This document shows, piece after piece, positions 56,819 through 64,000 of a stretch of DNA of 64,000 bases. The position numbers and the translations under genes were made by a program. Source of the stretch: Rhodocyclaceae bacterium (GTDB lineage: Bacteria > Pseudomonadota > Gammaproteobacteria > Burkholderiales > Rhodocyclaceae). Numbering within the stretch: position 1 is the stretch's first letter; each line of letters starts with the position of its first letter. Under the pieces are notes generated by a model. It was not told the DNA's origin and did no database searches. It saw only the letters and a list, made by a program, of their open reading frames with translations. The stretch spans positions 186,001-250,000 of the forward strand of contig JAGTRP010000003.1 in the NCBI GenBank assembly GCA_018261935.1. Direction: 5' to 3'.

Positions 56819-58263
56819 GCGAACAGCCCGTGCAGGAACCAGCCCTCGGCGTTGCGGAAGACCCACAGGCGCTGGCCGTCGTCATTGCCGGCCACGAAGT
56901 AGTCCCGCCGCATGTCACCCAAGGCCTCCCCCTCGTCCCACCAGCCGCTTTCGAGGCGCTCGGGGCCGGCCAGCAGCACCAGCCCGCTACCCCAATGGGG
57001 CCGCCCGGCGACTTCCGGCAGGAGCCGCGGCACCGGCAGCAGCCAAAGGGGGCGCGCCCCGGGGCGGGCCGGAGCGCTTGCCGGGCCATCCTCCAGCGCG
57101 GCCCGGCCGGTGGCGCACTCTGGCCGGTAATCGGCCTGGGCCGTCAGGGTAAAGACCCGTTGGTCCCCCAGGCGGGCCCTCAGGCGCTCCAGGCTGGACA
57201 AGGCGTTTTCCACCTCGGTCCGCTGCCCGGCGAAGAGGGGGCGGCTGACGCCCGGAGCGGCGACCATTTCGTCCGCCCGCAGGGTCAGGGCCTGCACCGG
57301 CGCCGCCAATTGCAGGCTCGCCAGGCGTTCCCGCAGCAAGCGCAGCAGGCGCCCCTCGTCCCGGGTGGCCGCGGCTGGCCGCAGGATCACTTCGGTCTCG
57401 CCGCCGCCGTCCTGTTCCAGCTTCAGGCTGCAGGCCGTCACGGCGCCGCCGCGGGCGGCCAGCCAGCCGCACAGGGCGCCCAGCAGGCGCTGGCCGGCGA
57501 AGACCAGCATGGGGGCCGATTCCACCTTGGCGGGCAATTCGAGCCCCAGGAAAAACTTCTCCGGGAAAACGAACCAGGGGCGTGGGTCGGGCACCTCGCC
57601 CCGGGCCCGGGCCAGTTCCGCCACCGGCACCGCGCCTATGCGGCGGGCCAGCTCCGCCCGGGGCAAGGCCATCACCTCGGCCAGGGTCCGCAGGCCGAAG
57701 GCCGTGAGGCGGCCCTGCACCGTCCCGCCCCAGGCCGGCAGTTCGCAGGGCAGGCGGGCAAGGGCCTGGCGCAGGTCGGGCTGATCGGTATAGGCGGCGC
57801 CATCGCTTGCCCAGGCCAGCCAGGTGGCGCCCAGGGCCGTCGGCGCCACCGCCGAATGCAAAGTGAAGCCCTGCTCCCCGCAGCGGCTGCGGACCACCCC
57901 ATGGAGGGCAGCCAGACCGCCGAAAAGGCGCAAGCAGCCCCCGATTTCCAGCAGGAGCGTGGCATCCGGCAGAAGGCTGACGTGGGGGGTGAACTGCCCG
58001 GCCCAGCAGGCGAGGCTCTCCAGGGTGGCCGCTTCCCGGACCGGCTCCCGTTCCCGCACCACCAGGTCCGGGGCCAGGCCCAGGGCGCCGGAGAGGCGCA
58101 TTCCCGCCCGCACCCCGGCCGCCCGGGCCACCGGGTCCGCCGCCACGATCCGCCCCTGGGCCGCCACGGCGGCCGGCCGCCCTGCCGGCTGCGCCTCAGG
58201 GGTGCAGCGACAGTTCAGAGCTTCGAGGGACAGCAGCGGGAAATGGAGCGCCAGCCACAGCAT
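56815..58263 (-). CDS. imuB: ImuB, inactive Y-family polymerase homologue
   Basis: A 482-residue Y-family-like protein that bridges ImuA, DnaE2 and the beta clamp in SOS mutagenesis. The fold is recognisable (LHSAVAPTALGATWLAWASD, then ARLPCELPAWGGTVQGRLTAFGLRTLAE in two parts), but the catalytic acidic residues of Pol IV are absent: the start reads [16 protein letters not shown] with no Asp, and the later acidic pair is replaced by LLLEIGGCLRLFGG. This loss is normal for ImuB. It overlaps imuA by 68 bases and dnaE2 by 4. Confidence 0.93.
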   Translation of the reverse strand: MLWLALHFPLLSLEALNCRCTPEAQPAGRPAAVAAQGRIVAADPVARAAGVRAGMRLSGALGLAPDLVVREREPVREAATLESLACWAGQFTPHVSLLPDATLLLEIGGCLRLFGGLAALHGVVRSRCGEQGFTLHSAVAPTALGATWLAWASDGAAYTDQPDLRQALARLPCELPAWGGTVQGRLTAFGLRTLAEVMALPRAELARRIGAVPVAELARARGEVPDPRPWFVFPEKFFLGLELPAKVESAPMLVFAGQRLLGALCGWLAARGGAVTACSLKLEQDGGGETEVILRPAAATRDEGRLLRLLRERLASLQLAAPVQALTLRADEMVAAPGVSRPLFAGQRTEVENALSSLERLRARLGDQRVFTLTAQADYRPECATGRAALEDGPASAPARPGARPLWLLPVPRLLPEVAGRPHWGSGLVLLAGPERLESGWWDEGEALGDMRRDYFVAGNDDGQRLWVFRNAEGWFLHGLFA

Positions 58264-58936
58264 TTGTTGTTCTTCTGCCGGGACGGGAAATGGGCAACGG
58301 CCGCCACCCCGTCATGGGGCGGCCGCGACGCTTGAGGATATGTACCGCCAACCCCTCCGGTGCAGCCGAGAGCATGAGCCGCAGGGAGGCCGGCGAGGCT
58401 TCCCGGGCCGCCGCCCGGGGACGCCAGACACAGGCCAGGGTCTGTCCGCCCTCGGCCGCCACCTGCAGGCGGCGCAGGCTGCGGGCATTGGCATCCTTGC
58501 CCAGCCAGGCCAATACAGCGGCAAAGCCGCCGCCGGCCAGCAATTGCTCGCAGCACCAGGCGGCCTGCTCCTTGGCCTCGATCACCAGCAGGCGGCCGAG
58601 GTCGATGCCGGCAGCCTGCCAGGCCGGAGCATGGGGAAGGAAGGGCGGCGCCACCAGGGCAATCCAGCCACCTTCCCGGGAAAGATTGGCAAGGGCGGGC
58701 TGGAGCAGGGAGAGTTCGCCGATGCCATTCTTCTCCACCAGGATCTCGGTGACTTCCCCCGGAGGCCAGCCGCCGCCCGGCAGTTCGTCGTCGAGTTCCG
58801 GGTAGCCGCTGGCGACCCCGGACCGGGGGAGATGGGCCAGGGCATCGCCGCGCCAGATGTCGCCCCGGGCCAGCAGATCCGACAGGTTCGCCGCCCCACC
58901 CGCCGCCGGGTTCGCGGCCGGTTGCGTAGCGCTCAT
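58196..58936 (-). CDS. imuA: ImuA, RecA-like SOS mutagenesis protein
   Basis: A 246-residue ImuA, a RecA/SulA-like partner of Imu[21 protein letters not shown] resembles the RecA entry, followed by [20 protein letters not shown] in place of the Walker A loop, which lacks the usual GxGKT, so ATP binding is doubtful. [20 protein letters not shown] is typical. The last 22 codons overlap imuB in another frame. It overlaps lexA by 4 bases. Confidence 0.9.
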   Translation of the reverse strand: MSATQPAANPAAGGAANLSDLLARGDIWRGDALAHLPRSGVASGYPELDDELPGGGWPPGEVTEILVEKNGIGELSLLQPALANLSREGGWIALVAPPFLPHAPAWQAAGIDLGRLLVIEAKEQAAWCCEQLLAGGGFAAVLAWLGKDANARSLRRLQVAAEGGQTLACVWRPRAAAREASPASLRLMLSAAPEGLAVHILKRRGRPMTGWRPLPISRPGRRTTNAVAGAPFPAAVPRSSELSLHP

Positions 58937-59538
58937 GAGAGGCTGTTCAGGCTGCCCCGGATGAGGCCGACGGCGATTCCCTCGATGGCGAAATCGATCC
59001 GCTCCGGGTCCACGACGATGGGCTGGAATTCGGGATTCTCGGCGATCAGCTCCACCCGGCCGGCCTGGCGCTTCAGGCGCTTGACGGTCACGTCGTCGGC
59101 CAAGCGGGCGACGACGATCTGCCCGTCCCGGGCCTGCTGGGTGCGATGGACCGCCAGGAGGTCGCCGTCGAGGATGCCGGCGTCCATCATGGAAAGGCCC
59201 CGGACCTTGAGGAGGAAGTCGGCCCGGGGGGAAAAGAGGTGGGCATCCAGGGCATAGCGCCCCAGGACATTCTCCACGGCGAGGATGGGCGAGCCGGCGG
59301 CGACGGTGCCGACGAGGGGCAGGCCCAGCTGTTCCACCAGTCGGATGCCCCGGGCCGAGCCGTGCTCGAGGACGATGGCCCCCTTCTTGGCGAGGGCCTT
59401 GAGATGGTCCTCGGCGGCATTGGGGGAAGCGAACCCGAAAGCCCGGGAAATTTCCGCTCGGGTCGGCGGCGCCCCGAGGACTTCGAGGGTGTTCCTGATG
59501 AAATCGAGAATTTCCTGCTGCCGCGGGGTGAGCTTCAT
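58933..59538 (-). CDS. lexA: LexA repressor
   Basis: A 201-residue SOS repressor. The DNA-binding domain has [20 protein letters not shown] and [20 protein letters not shown]. The self-cleavage bond Ala-Gly is in [16 protein letters not shown], the catalytic Ser in [11 protein letters not shown] and the Lys in [11 protein letters not shown]. The start at 59538 (MKLTPRQQ) gives the family length; a longer frame to 59640 reads through the LexA box. It leads the lexA-imuA-imuB-dnaE2 operon. Confidence 0.98.
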   Translation of the reverse strand: MKLTPRQQEILDFIRNTLEVLGAPPTRAEISRAFGFASPNAAEDHLKALAKKGAIVLEHGSARGIRLVEQLGLPLVGTVAAGSPILAVENVLGRYALDAHLFSPRADFLLKVRGLSMMDAGILDGDLLAVHRTQQARDGQIVVARLADDVTVKRLKRQAGRVELIAENPEFQPIVVDPERIDFAIEGIAVGLIRGSLNSLS

Positions 59539-59561
59539 GGCGGTGTCTCCATATCCAATGA

Positions 59562-59577
59562 CTGTAATTTTATACAG
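59562..59577 (-). promoter_or_regulatory. LexA (SOS) box
   Basis: CTGTATAAAATTACAG, 24 bases before the lexA start, has the exact CTGT-N8-ACAG frame of the LexA consensus. It implies self-repression and SOS induction of the whole lexA-imuA-imuB-dnaE2 operon. Confidence 0.93.
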
Positions 59578-59674
59578 CCACCCGAAAATGGCAACCCAAA
59601 TTGGAACGGCATGCTCTTCCGGCGACCGAATCTCATGCATAATGGGTCACCGGATAACCCTCAGCGAAGACGGC

Positions 59675-60829
59675 ATGCACCAGAAAACGCTTGCGCCTCC
59701 CTGTCTGTTCGACCACTCCGACCAGCTCGCCTTCCTGGGAGAGGCCCACAGCCTCGACGAGAAGCTGACCTTCCTGCACCACTACCTGCGGGAAAGCGTC
59801 GCCAGCGTCGATCGCATGGCGGTGGCCCTCTACGACCCGGCCACCGACATCCTGAAGACTTACGCCCACTCCAGCCTGGGCGACAACCCCCTGCCCCTTT
59901 ACGAGGCCCGTCTCGCCCAGAGCCGGACCCTGTCCGAGATCGTGGCCCGGCGGCAGCCCCGGATCATCAACGACATCGAGCAGGTGACCGCCACCCAGAC
60001 CCACACCCAGCGCATCCAGCGCCAGGGCTACGGCTCCAGCTACACCCTGCCGATCTACCGCAACGGCACCTTCCTGGGTTTCCTGTTCTTCAACTCCTAC
60101 CGCAAGCATGCCTTTGGCGAGAAGGTTCTCCACCTCCTCGACCTGGTCGGCCATCTCCTGGCGCTCTTCATCATCGACCACCTGACCACGGCCCGTAATC
60201 TGGTAGCCAGCGTCCGTACCATATCGACCCTGGCCCAGCACCGGGATCCGGAAACCGGCGGCCACCTGGAGCGCATGTCCCACTACAGCCGCCTCATCGC
60301 CCGCACGATAGCGCCCCAGTTCGGGCTCGACGATCTCGCCGTCGAGCACATCTTCCTGTTCTCGCCGCTCCACGACATCGGCAAGATCGCCATCCCGGAT
60401 AGCATCCTCTGCAAGCCGGCCAAACTGACCGATGAAGAATTCTCCGTCATGAAGCGGCACCCGGAAGAAGGGGCGAAGATGATCGATGCCATCCTCGAAC
60501 ATTTCGATCTCCTCAAGATGCCCCAGGCCGATTTGCTGCGCAATATCGCCCTCTACCACCACGAGGCCATGAACGGCGAGGGCTATCCCCACGGCCTGCG
60601 GGGCGACGCCATTCCCGTCGAAGCCCGTATCGCGGCCGTCGCCGATGTCTTCGATGCCCTCACCAGCGTCCGCCCCTACAAGCATGCCTGGAGCAATGAC
60701 GAGGCCTTCGCCCTGCTGGCCCGGCTGGCGGGAGACCGGCTCGATTACGATTGCGTCATGGCGCTGATCGAGCAGCGGACCGAAGTGGAGCAAATCCAGG
60801 ACCGCTTCGCCGAGGACCGGCTCGGCTAG
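59675..60829 (+). CDS. GAF and HD-GYP domain protein (probable c-di-GMP phosphodiesterase)
   Basis: A 384-residue protein. A GAF-like sensor covers about 20-170 (MAVALYDPATDILKTYAHSS, then YTLPIYRNGTFLGFLFF). The HD-GYP domain follows: HRDPETGGHLERMSHYSRL, the HD pair in PLHDIGKIAIPDSIL, IALYHHEAMNGEGYPHGLRG with the GYP motif, and AVADVFDALTSVRPYK. All metal residues are present, so c-di-GMP hydrolysis is likely. The start at 59675 (MHQKTLAPP) is one of two in-frame ATGs (other at 59642). It ends with a 4-base overlap with dgt on the other strand. Confidence 0.9.
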   Translation: MHQKTLAPPCLFDHSDQLAFLGEAHSLDEKLTFLHHYLRESVASVDRMAVALYDPATDILKTYAHSSLGDNPLPLYEARLAQSRTLSEIVARRQPRIINDIEQVTATQTHTQRIQRQGYGSSYTLPIYRNGTFLGFLFFNSYRKHAFGEKVLHLLDLVGHLLALFIIDHLTTARNLVASVRTISTLAQHRDPETGGHLERMSHYSRLIARTIAPQFGLDDLAVEHIFLFSPLHDIGKIAIPDSILCKPAKLTDEEFSVMKRHPEEGAKMIDAILEHFDLLKMPQADLLRNIALYHHEAMNGEGYPHGLRGDAIPVEARIAAVADVFDALTSVRPYKHAWSNDEAFALLARLAGDRLDYDCVMALIEQRTEVEQIQDRFAEDRLG

Positions 60830-62172
60830 TCGCTGGGCAGGTCGATTCCTTTCAGCTTTCGGTACAGATCGACCGCGTAGGAATCGGTCATTCCGGCGAC
60901 GAAATCCGCCACCTGCAGCAGGCGCACATAGGGATCCGCATCCGGCTCGCCGTCGTGCCCCAGGAACTGGGACGGCAGGAGCTTGAGGAGCATGCGTTCC
61001 CGGGCGGTCTTGCGGCCATGCCCCGCGCCGGCCTCGACGGCGGTGGCGAAGAGGGCGAGGAGTCCGCCCAGGACCTCGAAGCCGGCCGTTTCGATTTCCA
61101 GGGCCGGCCGGGCCACGTAGATGCATTCCTTGGCCACCCGCAGCACGGCCTGGAGCGGGACGGCCAAGTGGGAATGGCCCAGAAGCTCTCCGTCGAAGCC
61201 GCCATCCAGGATGTTTTCCTCGGTTTCCAGAAAGACCGCCGCGGCGCCTTCCAGAAGGCGGCCGATGGCCTTGGCCCGCAGGTATTCCAGGCGCTCCTTG
61301 GGATCGGAGAGGCGTTCCAGGCGCCCGCCGTTGACGCTGTCGCCGGCCAGGTCGGCCAGCAGCACTTCGGCTGTGGCATAGGGCACGAAGCCCAGCCGGG
61401 CCGAATCTTCCAGATCGACGATGAGATAGCAGATGTCGTCCGCCACCTCCACCAGGAAGGCCAGGGGATGCCGGCGCCAAGCGATGCCCGGAATCCGCTC
61501 CACCAGCCCGGTGGCCGCCGCCACCCGCCGGAAGGCCTCGGCATCCTGCTGGAAATAGCCGAATTTGGCGCCGCTCTTGCCGTCCAGATCGGTGTCCAGG
61601 TGGGAGGGACGGGGATACTTTGTGAAGGCGGCCAGCACCGCCGAGGTGAGCTGCAGGCCGGGATTGGCGGGGCTCTGCAGGCGGGTGACGATGCGAAAGC
61701 CCTGGGCGTTGCCCTCATAGCGCGCCAGATCGGCGCGCTGGGCCGGCGTGAAGTCGTGGCATTCCAGGAGGCCGGAGGCCTTGAACCATTCCCGGATGGC
61801 ATCCTCGCCGGCGTGGCCGAAGGGAGGATTGCCGATGTCGTGGGCCAGGCAGGCGGCGGCCACGATGGCGCCGAAGTCGGCCGCCTCGACGTGCTCCAGG
61901 CCATGCCGGTCGATGATCTCCCGACCGACGACGGCTCCCAGGGAACGCCCGACGCAGCTCGCTTCCAGGCTATGGGTGAGGCGGGTGCGGACGTAATCGC
62001 TCTTCGACAGGGGAAAGACCTGGGTCTTGTCCTTCATGCGCCGAAAGGCGGAAGTGAAGACGATGCGGTCGTAGTCCTGCTGGAAGGCGGTGCGCTCCCG
62101 CGCGCTGGGGGCGGCGCCGGCGCCCAGCCGGTCGGGGGAAAGGATCTGTTGCCAGCGGGCCTTGAGGGTCAT
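60826..62172 (-). CDS. dgt: dGTPase family triphosphohydrolase
   Basis: A 448-residue HD-domain enzyme that removes triphosphate from dGTP. The entry motif is RTAFQQDYDRIVFTSAFRRM, followed by KTQVFPL, VRTRLTHSLEASCVGRSLG and the HD motif AACLAHDIGNPPFGHAGEDA. EVADDICYLIVDLEDSARLG supplies the last metal Asp. It is convergent with the HD-GYP gene and lies 43 bases downstream of no co-directional partner other than the thioesterase, which ends at 62216. Confidence 0.93.
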   Translation of the reverse strand: MTLKARWQQILSPDRLGAGAAPSARERTAFQQDYDRIVFTSAFRRMKDKTQVFPLSKSDYVRTRLTHSLEASCVGRSLGAVVGREIIDRHGLEHVEAADFGAIVAAACLAHDIGNPPFGHAGEDAIREWFKASGLLECHDFTPAQRADLARYEGNAQGFRIVTRLQSPANPGLQLTSAVLAAFTKYPRPSHLDTDLDGKSGAKFGYFQQDAEAFRRVAAATGLVERIPGIAWRRHPLAFLVEVADDICYLIVDLEDSARLGFVPYATAEVLLADLAGDSVNGGRLERLSDPKERLEYLRAKAIGRLLEGAAAVFLETEENILDGGFDGELLGHSHLAVPLQAVLRVAKECIYVARPALEIETAGFEVLGGLLALFATAVEAGAGHGRKTARERMLLKLLPSQFLGHDGEPDADPYVRLLQVADFVAGMTDSYAVDLYRKLKGIDLPSD

Positions 62173-62215
62173 GGTCGTCGGGTGATGGAGTCAGACGGCC
62201 ATTGTAAGCCCCGTA

Positions 62216-62623
62216 TCAGGCCGCTTCCAGGGCGGCCCGGACGTACTCCGGGATGGGCACCGACTTGCCGGTGGCGGTATCCATCCAGACCACCTTGGCA
62301 GCCCCTTCGGCATACAGGGTGGCGTCGCCCTCCAGGCGCATCTCCACATAAGTGGGAATGCTGGAGCGGCCCAGTTCGCCGATATAGGTGCGAACCTCCA
62401 CCGTCCCCGGATAGGTCATAGGCACCAGGAAGGTACAGCTCGCATTGATGATCACCGGCGCCTCACCCCGGGGCCGCACGACGATGTCCATGGCCTCCAG
62501 CCACTCCACCCGGGCCTGTTCCATATAGCGGAAATAGATCGTGTTGTTGACGTGGCCGTAGGCGTCCATGTCGCCCCAGCGGATAGGGATGCGGGTCACG
62601 TGAATGAGCTTCCTGTCTTCCAT
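62216..62623 (-). CDS. Acyl-CoA thioesterase of the hot-dog (4HBT) family
   Basis: A 135-residue YbgC/FadM-like thioesterase. The active-site pattern RWGDMDAYGHVNNTIYFRYM has the catalytic Asp, followed by EQARVEWLEAM. It is cytoplasmic and likely acts on acyl-CoA; the chain-length preference is not evident. It is divergent from the ETF:ubiquinone oxidoreductase gene across 83 bases, so both may serve fatty-acid degradation. Confidence 0.9.
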   Translation of the reverse strand: MEDRKLIHVTRIPIRWGDMDAYGHVNNTIYFRYMEQARVEWLEAMDIVVRPRGEAPVIINASCTFLVPMTYPGTVEVRTYIGELGRSSIPTYVEMRLEGDATLYAEGAAKVVWMDTATGKSVPIPEYVRAALEAA

Positions 62624-62706
62624 GTCCTTGTTTTTCCTTCGGGGTTGATCTCCGGGTTTCCATACTGTACCGTATTGTTTACAACGCTACAACATCGTGA
62701 GGAAAC

Positions 62707-64000
62707 ATGGAACGCGAAGCAATGGAATTCGATGTAGTCATCGTCGGCGGCGGCCCGGCCGGGTTGGCGGCGGCCATTCGCCTCAAGCAACTGGCGACTG
62801 AACAGGCGCGGGAGGTTTCCGTCTGCCTCATCGAAAAAGGCGCCGAGATCGGCGCCCACATCCTGTCCGGCGCGGTCATGGATCCCCGCGCCCTGACCGA
62901 ACTCCTGCCCCACTGGAAGGAAGATGGCGCCCCCCTCAACGCCCCGGTCAGCGAGGACCGCTTTTTCATGCTGGGCGAGTCGGACGGCTTCCAGATCCCC
63001 AACTGGGCACTCCCCAAGTGTTTCCACAACGAGGGCAACCATGTCATCTCCCTGGGCAATGTCTGCCGCTGGCTGGGCCAGCAGGCCGAGGCCCTGGGGG
63101 TGGAAATCTACCCGGGGTTCGCCGGCGCCGAAGTGCTGGTCGACGAGAACGGCGCCGTCAAGGGCGTCGCCACCGGCGACATGGGGGTGCTGAAGAATGG
63201 CGAACCCGGACCCAATTACCAGCCGGGCATGGAACTCCACGGCAAGTACACCTTCTTTGCCGAAGGCTGCCGCGGTCACCTCGGCAAGCAGTTGGAGGCG
63301 AAATTCAATCTGCGCGACGGCGCCGACCCGCAGACCTATGGCATCGGCATCAAGGAACTCTGGGAAATCAAGCCGGAACACCACCAGCCGGGCCTCGTGA
63401 TCCATACCGGGGGCTGGCCCATGGAGCCGGATACCTACGGCGGCGGCTTCCTCTACCACCTGGAGAACAACCAGGTGGCCGTCGGCTTCGTGGTCGGCCT
63501 CGGCTACAGCAACCCTTACCTGTCGCCCTTCGAGGAATTCCAGCGCTTCAAGACCCATCCCAAGATCCGCGGCTTCTTCGAGGGCGGCAAGCGCATCGCC
63601 TACGGCGCCCGAGCCCTGGCGGCGGGCGGGCTGCAGTCCCTGCCCAAGCTGACTTTCCCCGGCGGCGTGCTGCTGGGCGACGATGCCGGCTTCCTCAACG
63701 CTTCCCGCATCAAGGGTTCCCATTGCGCCATCAAGTCCGGCGCCCTGGGGGCGGAGGCCTGCTTCGCGGCCCTGGCGGCCGAGCGCAGCCGTGACGAACT
63801 CACCGCCTACCCGGAAGCCTTCCGGCAGAGCTGGCTCTACGACGAACTGTACCAGGCCCGCAACTTCAAGCCCTGGATGGCCAAGGGGCTGAAGCTCGGC
63901 TCCCTCATGTTCGGCATCGACCAGGTGCTGTTCCGCGGCAAGGCGCCCTGGACCCTGCACCACACCGGTCCCGACCACGCCAAGCTGAAGCCTGCCGCCA
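62707..64000 (+). CDS. Electron transfer flavoprotein-ubiquinone oxidoreductase (3' end outside window)
   Basis: The first 431 codons of ETF-QO, the membrane-associated enzyme that passes electrons from acyl-CoA dehydrogenases through ETF to ubiquinone. The FAD site is FDVVIVGGGPAGLAAAIRL. HILSGAVMDPRALTELLPHW, YTFFAEGCRGHLGKQL, GWPMEPDTYGGGFLYHLENN and LLGDDAGFLNASRIKGSHCA are family blocks. The C-terminal [4Fe-4S] domain lies beyond the window. The start at 62707 follows GAGGAAAC. Confidence 0.96.
   Translation, partial: MEREAMEFDVVIVGGGPAGLAAAIRLKQLATEQAREVSVCLIEKGAEIGAHILSGAVMDPRALTELLPHWKEDGAPLNAPVSEDRFFMLGESDGFQIPNWALPKCFHNEGNHVISLGNVCRWLGQQAEALGVEIYPGFAGAEVLVDENGAVKGVATGDMGVLKNGEPGPNYQPGMELHGKYTFFAEGCRGHLGKQLEAKFNLRDGADPQTYGIGIKELWEIKPEHHQPGLVIHTGGWPMEPDTYGGGFLYHLENNQVAVGFVVGLGYSNPYLSPFEEFQRFKTHPKIRGFFEGGKRIAYGARALAAGGLQSLPKLTFPGGVLLGDDAGFLNASRIKGSHCAIKSGALGAEACFAALAAERSRDELTAYPEAFRQSWLYDELYQARNFKPWMAKGLKLGSLMFGIDQVLFRGKAPWTLHHTGPDHAKLKPAA

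Noticed and set aside
62624-62706. FadR- or PsrA-type operator between the thioesterase and ETF-QO genes
   Set aside because: Short inverted words (TACTGTACCGTA) are present but match no operator consensus I can defend.

Overview
This is a GC-rich (roughly 65%), gene-dense bacterial chromosome segment carrying 66 protein genes. The gene order points to a betaproteobacterium, most likely of the Rhodocyclales (Azospira/Dechloromonas/Azoarcus relatives). The evidence is the pyrG-kdsA-eno-ftsB order, the cysE-iscR-(nifS-like)-iscS-iscU-iscA-hscBA-fdx-iscX cluster, an lplT-type lysophospholipid transporter and the lexA-imuA-imuB-dnaE2 SOS cassette. The taxonomic call is an inference from protein character and synteny; no rRNA or tRNA gene is visible. 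Both ends cut genes: a YgiQ-type radical SAM gene on the left and electron-transfer-flavoprotein:ubiquinone oxidoreductase on the right.

Layout. 0-9 kb: ygiQ (partial), an FtsX/YbbP-type permease overlapping radA, a cyclic-nucleotide-binding protein, alr with a LysR regulator, lplT and a Crp/Fnr regulator. 9-14 kb: a udg-rimI-tsaB overlap operon, a DUF1501/DUF1800 secreted pair and a DUF3106-like periplasmic protein. 14-19.4 kb: an OmpR/EnvZ-type two-component pair, an HDOD protein with a small partner, thpR, ispF and ispD. 19.5-27 kb: a four-gene AMMECR1/MEMO1/radical-SAM operon ending in a degenerate alpha/beta hydrolase, then mfd and aroG.

27.1-29.1 kb is an AT-richer accessory island. 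A secreted orphan gene lies between two attC-like (integron) recombination sites, next to a YefM/YoeB toxin-antitoxin pair with its typical TGTACA operator. 29.2-35 kb: a DUF167 gene and serB, then a TonB receptor, a YfiR-like periplasmic protein and a hybrid histidine kinase with a YfiN-like sensor region. 34.8-42.4 kb: the full isc iron-sulfur operon, with strong IscR boxes before both cysE and iscR, a second cysteine desulfurase, and a large nested inverted repeat between hscB and iscA. 42.4-48.3 kb: trmJ, suhB, a second toxin-antitoxin pair (DUF3018/MazF-like), mutS and a secreted phosphoesterase. 48.3-53.5 kb: slyD, bcp, ftsB, eno, kdsA and pyrG, with a terminator-like hairpin inside the first codons of kdsA. 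53.6-59.6 kb: the SOS mutasome operon led by lexA and a near-perfect LexA box. 59.6-64 kb: a GAF/HD-GYP protein, dgt, a thioesterase and the start of ETF-QO.

Most of the window is housekeeping: DNA repair and mutagenesis (radA, mfd, mutS, udg, lexA-imuAB-dnaE2), Fe-S assembly, isoprenoid, LPS and nucleotide precursors, and tRNA modification. The least explained parts are the attC-flanked island, the YfiR/hybrid-kinase cassette, the AmmeMemoRadiSam operon with its altered hydrolase, and the RNA-structure candidates in kdsA and between hscB and iscA. All family calls were made by eye from protein sequence; no database search was run.
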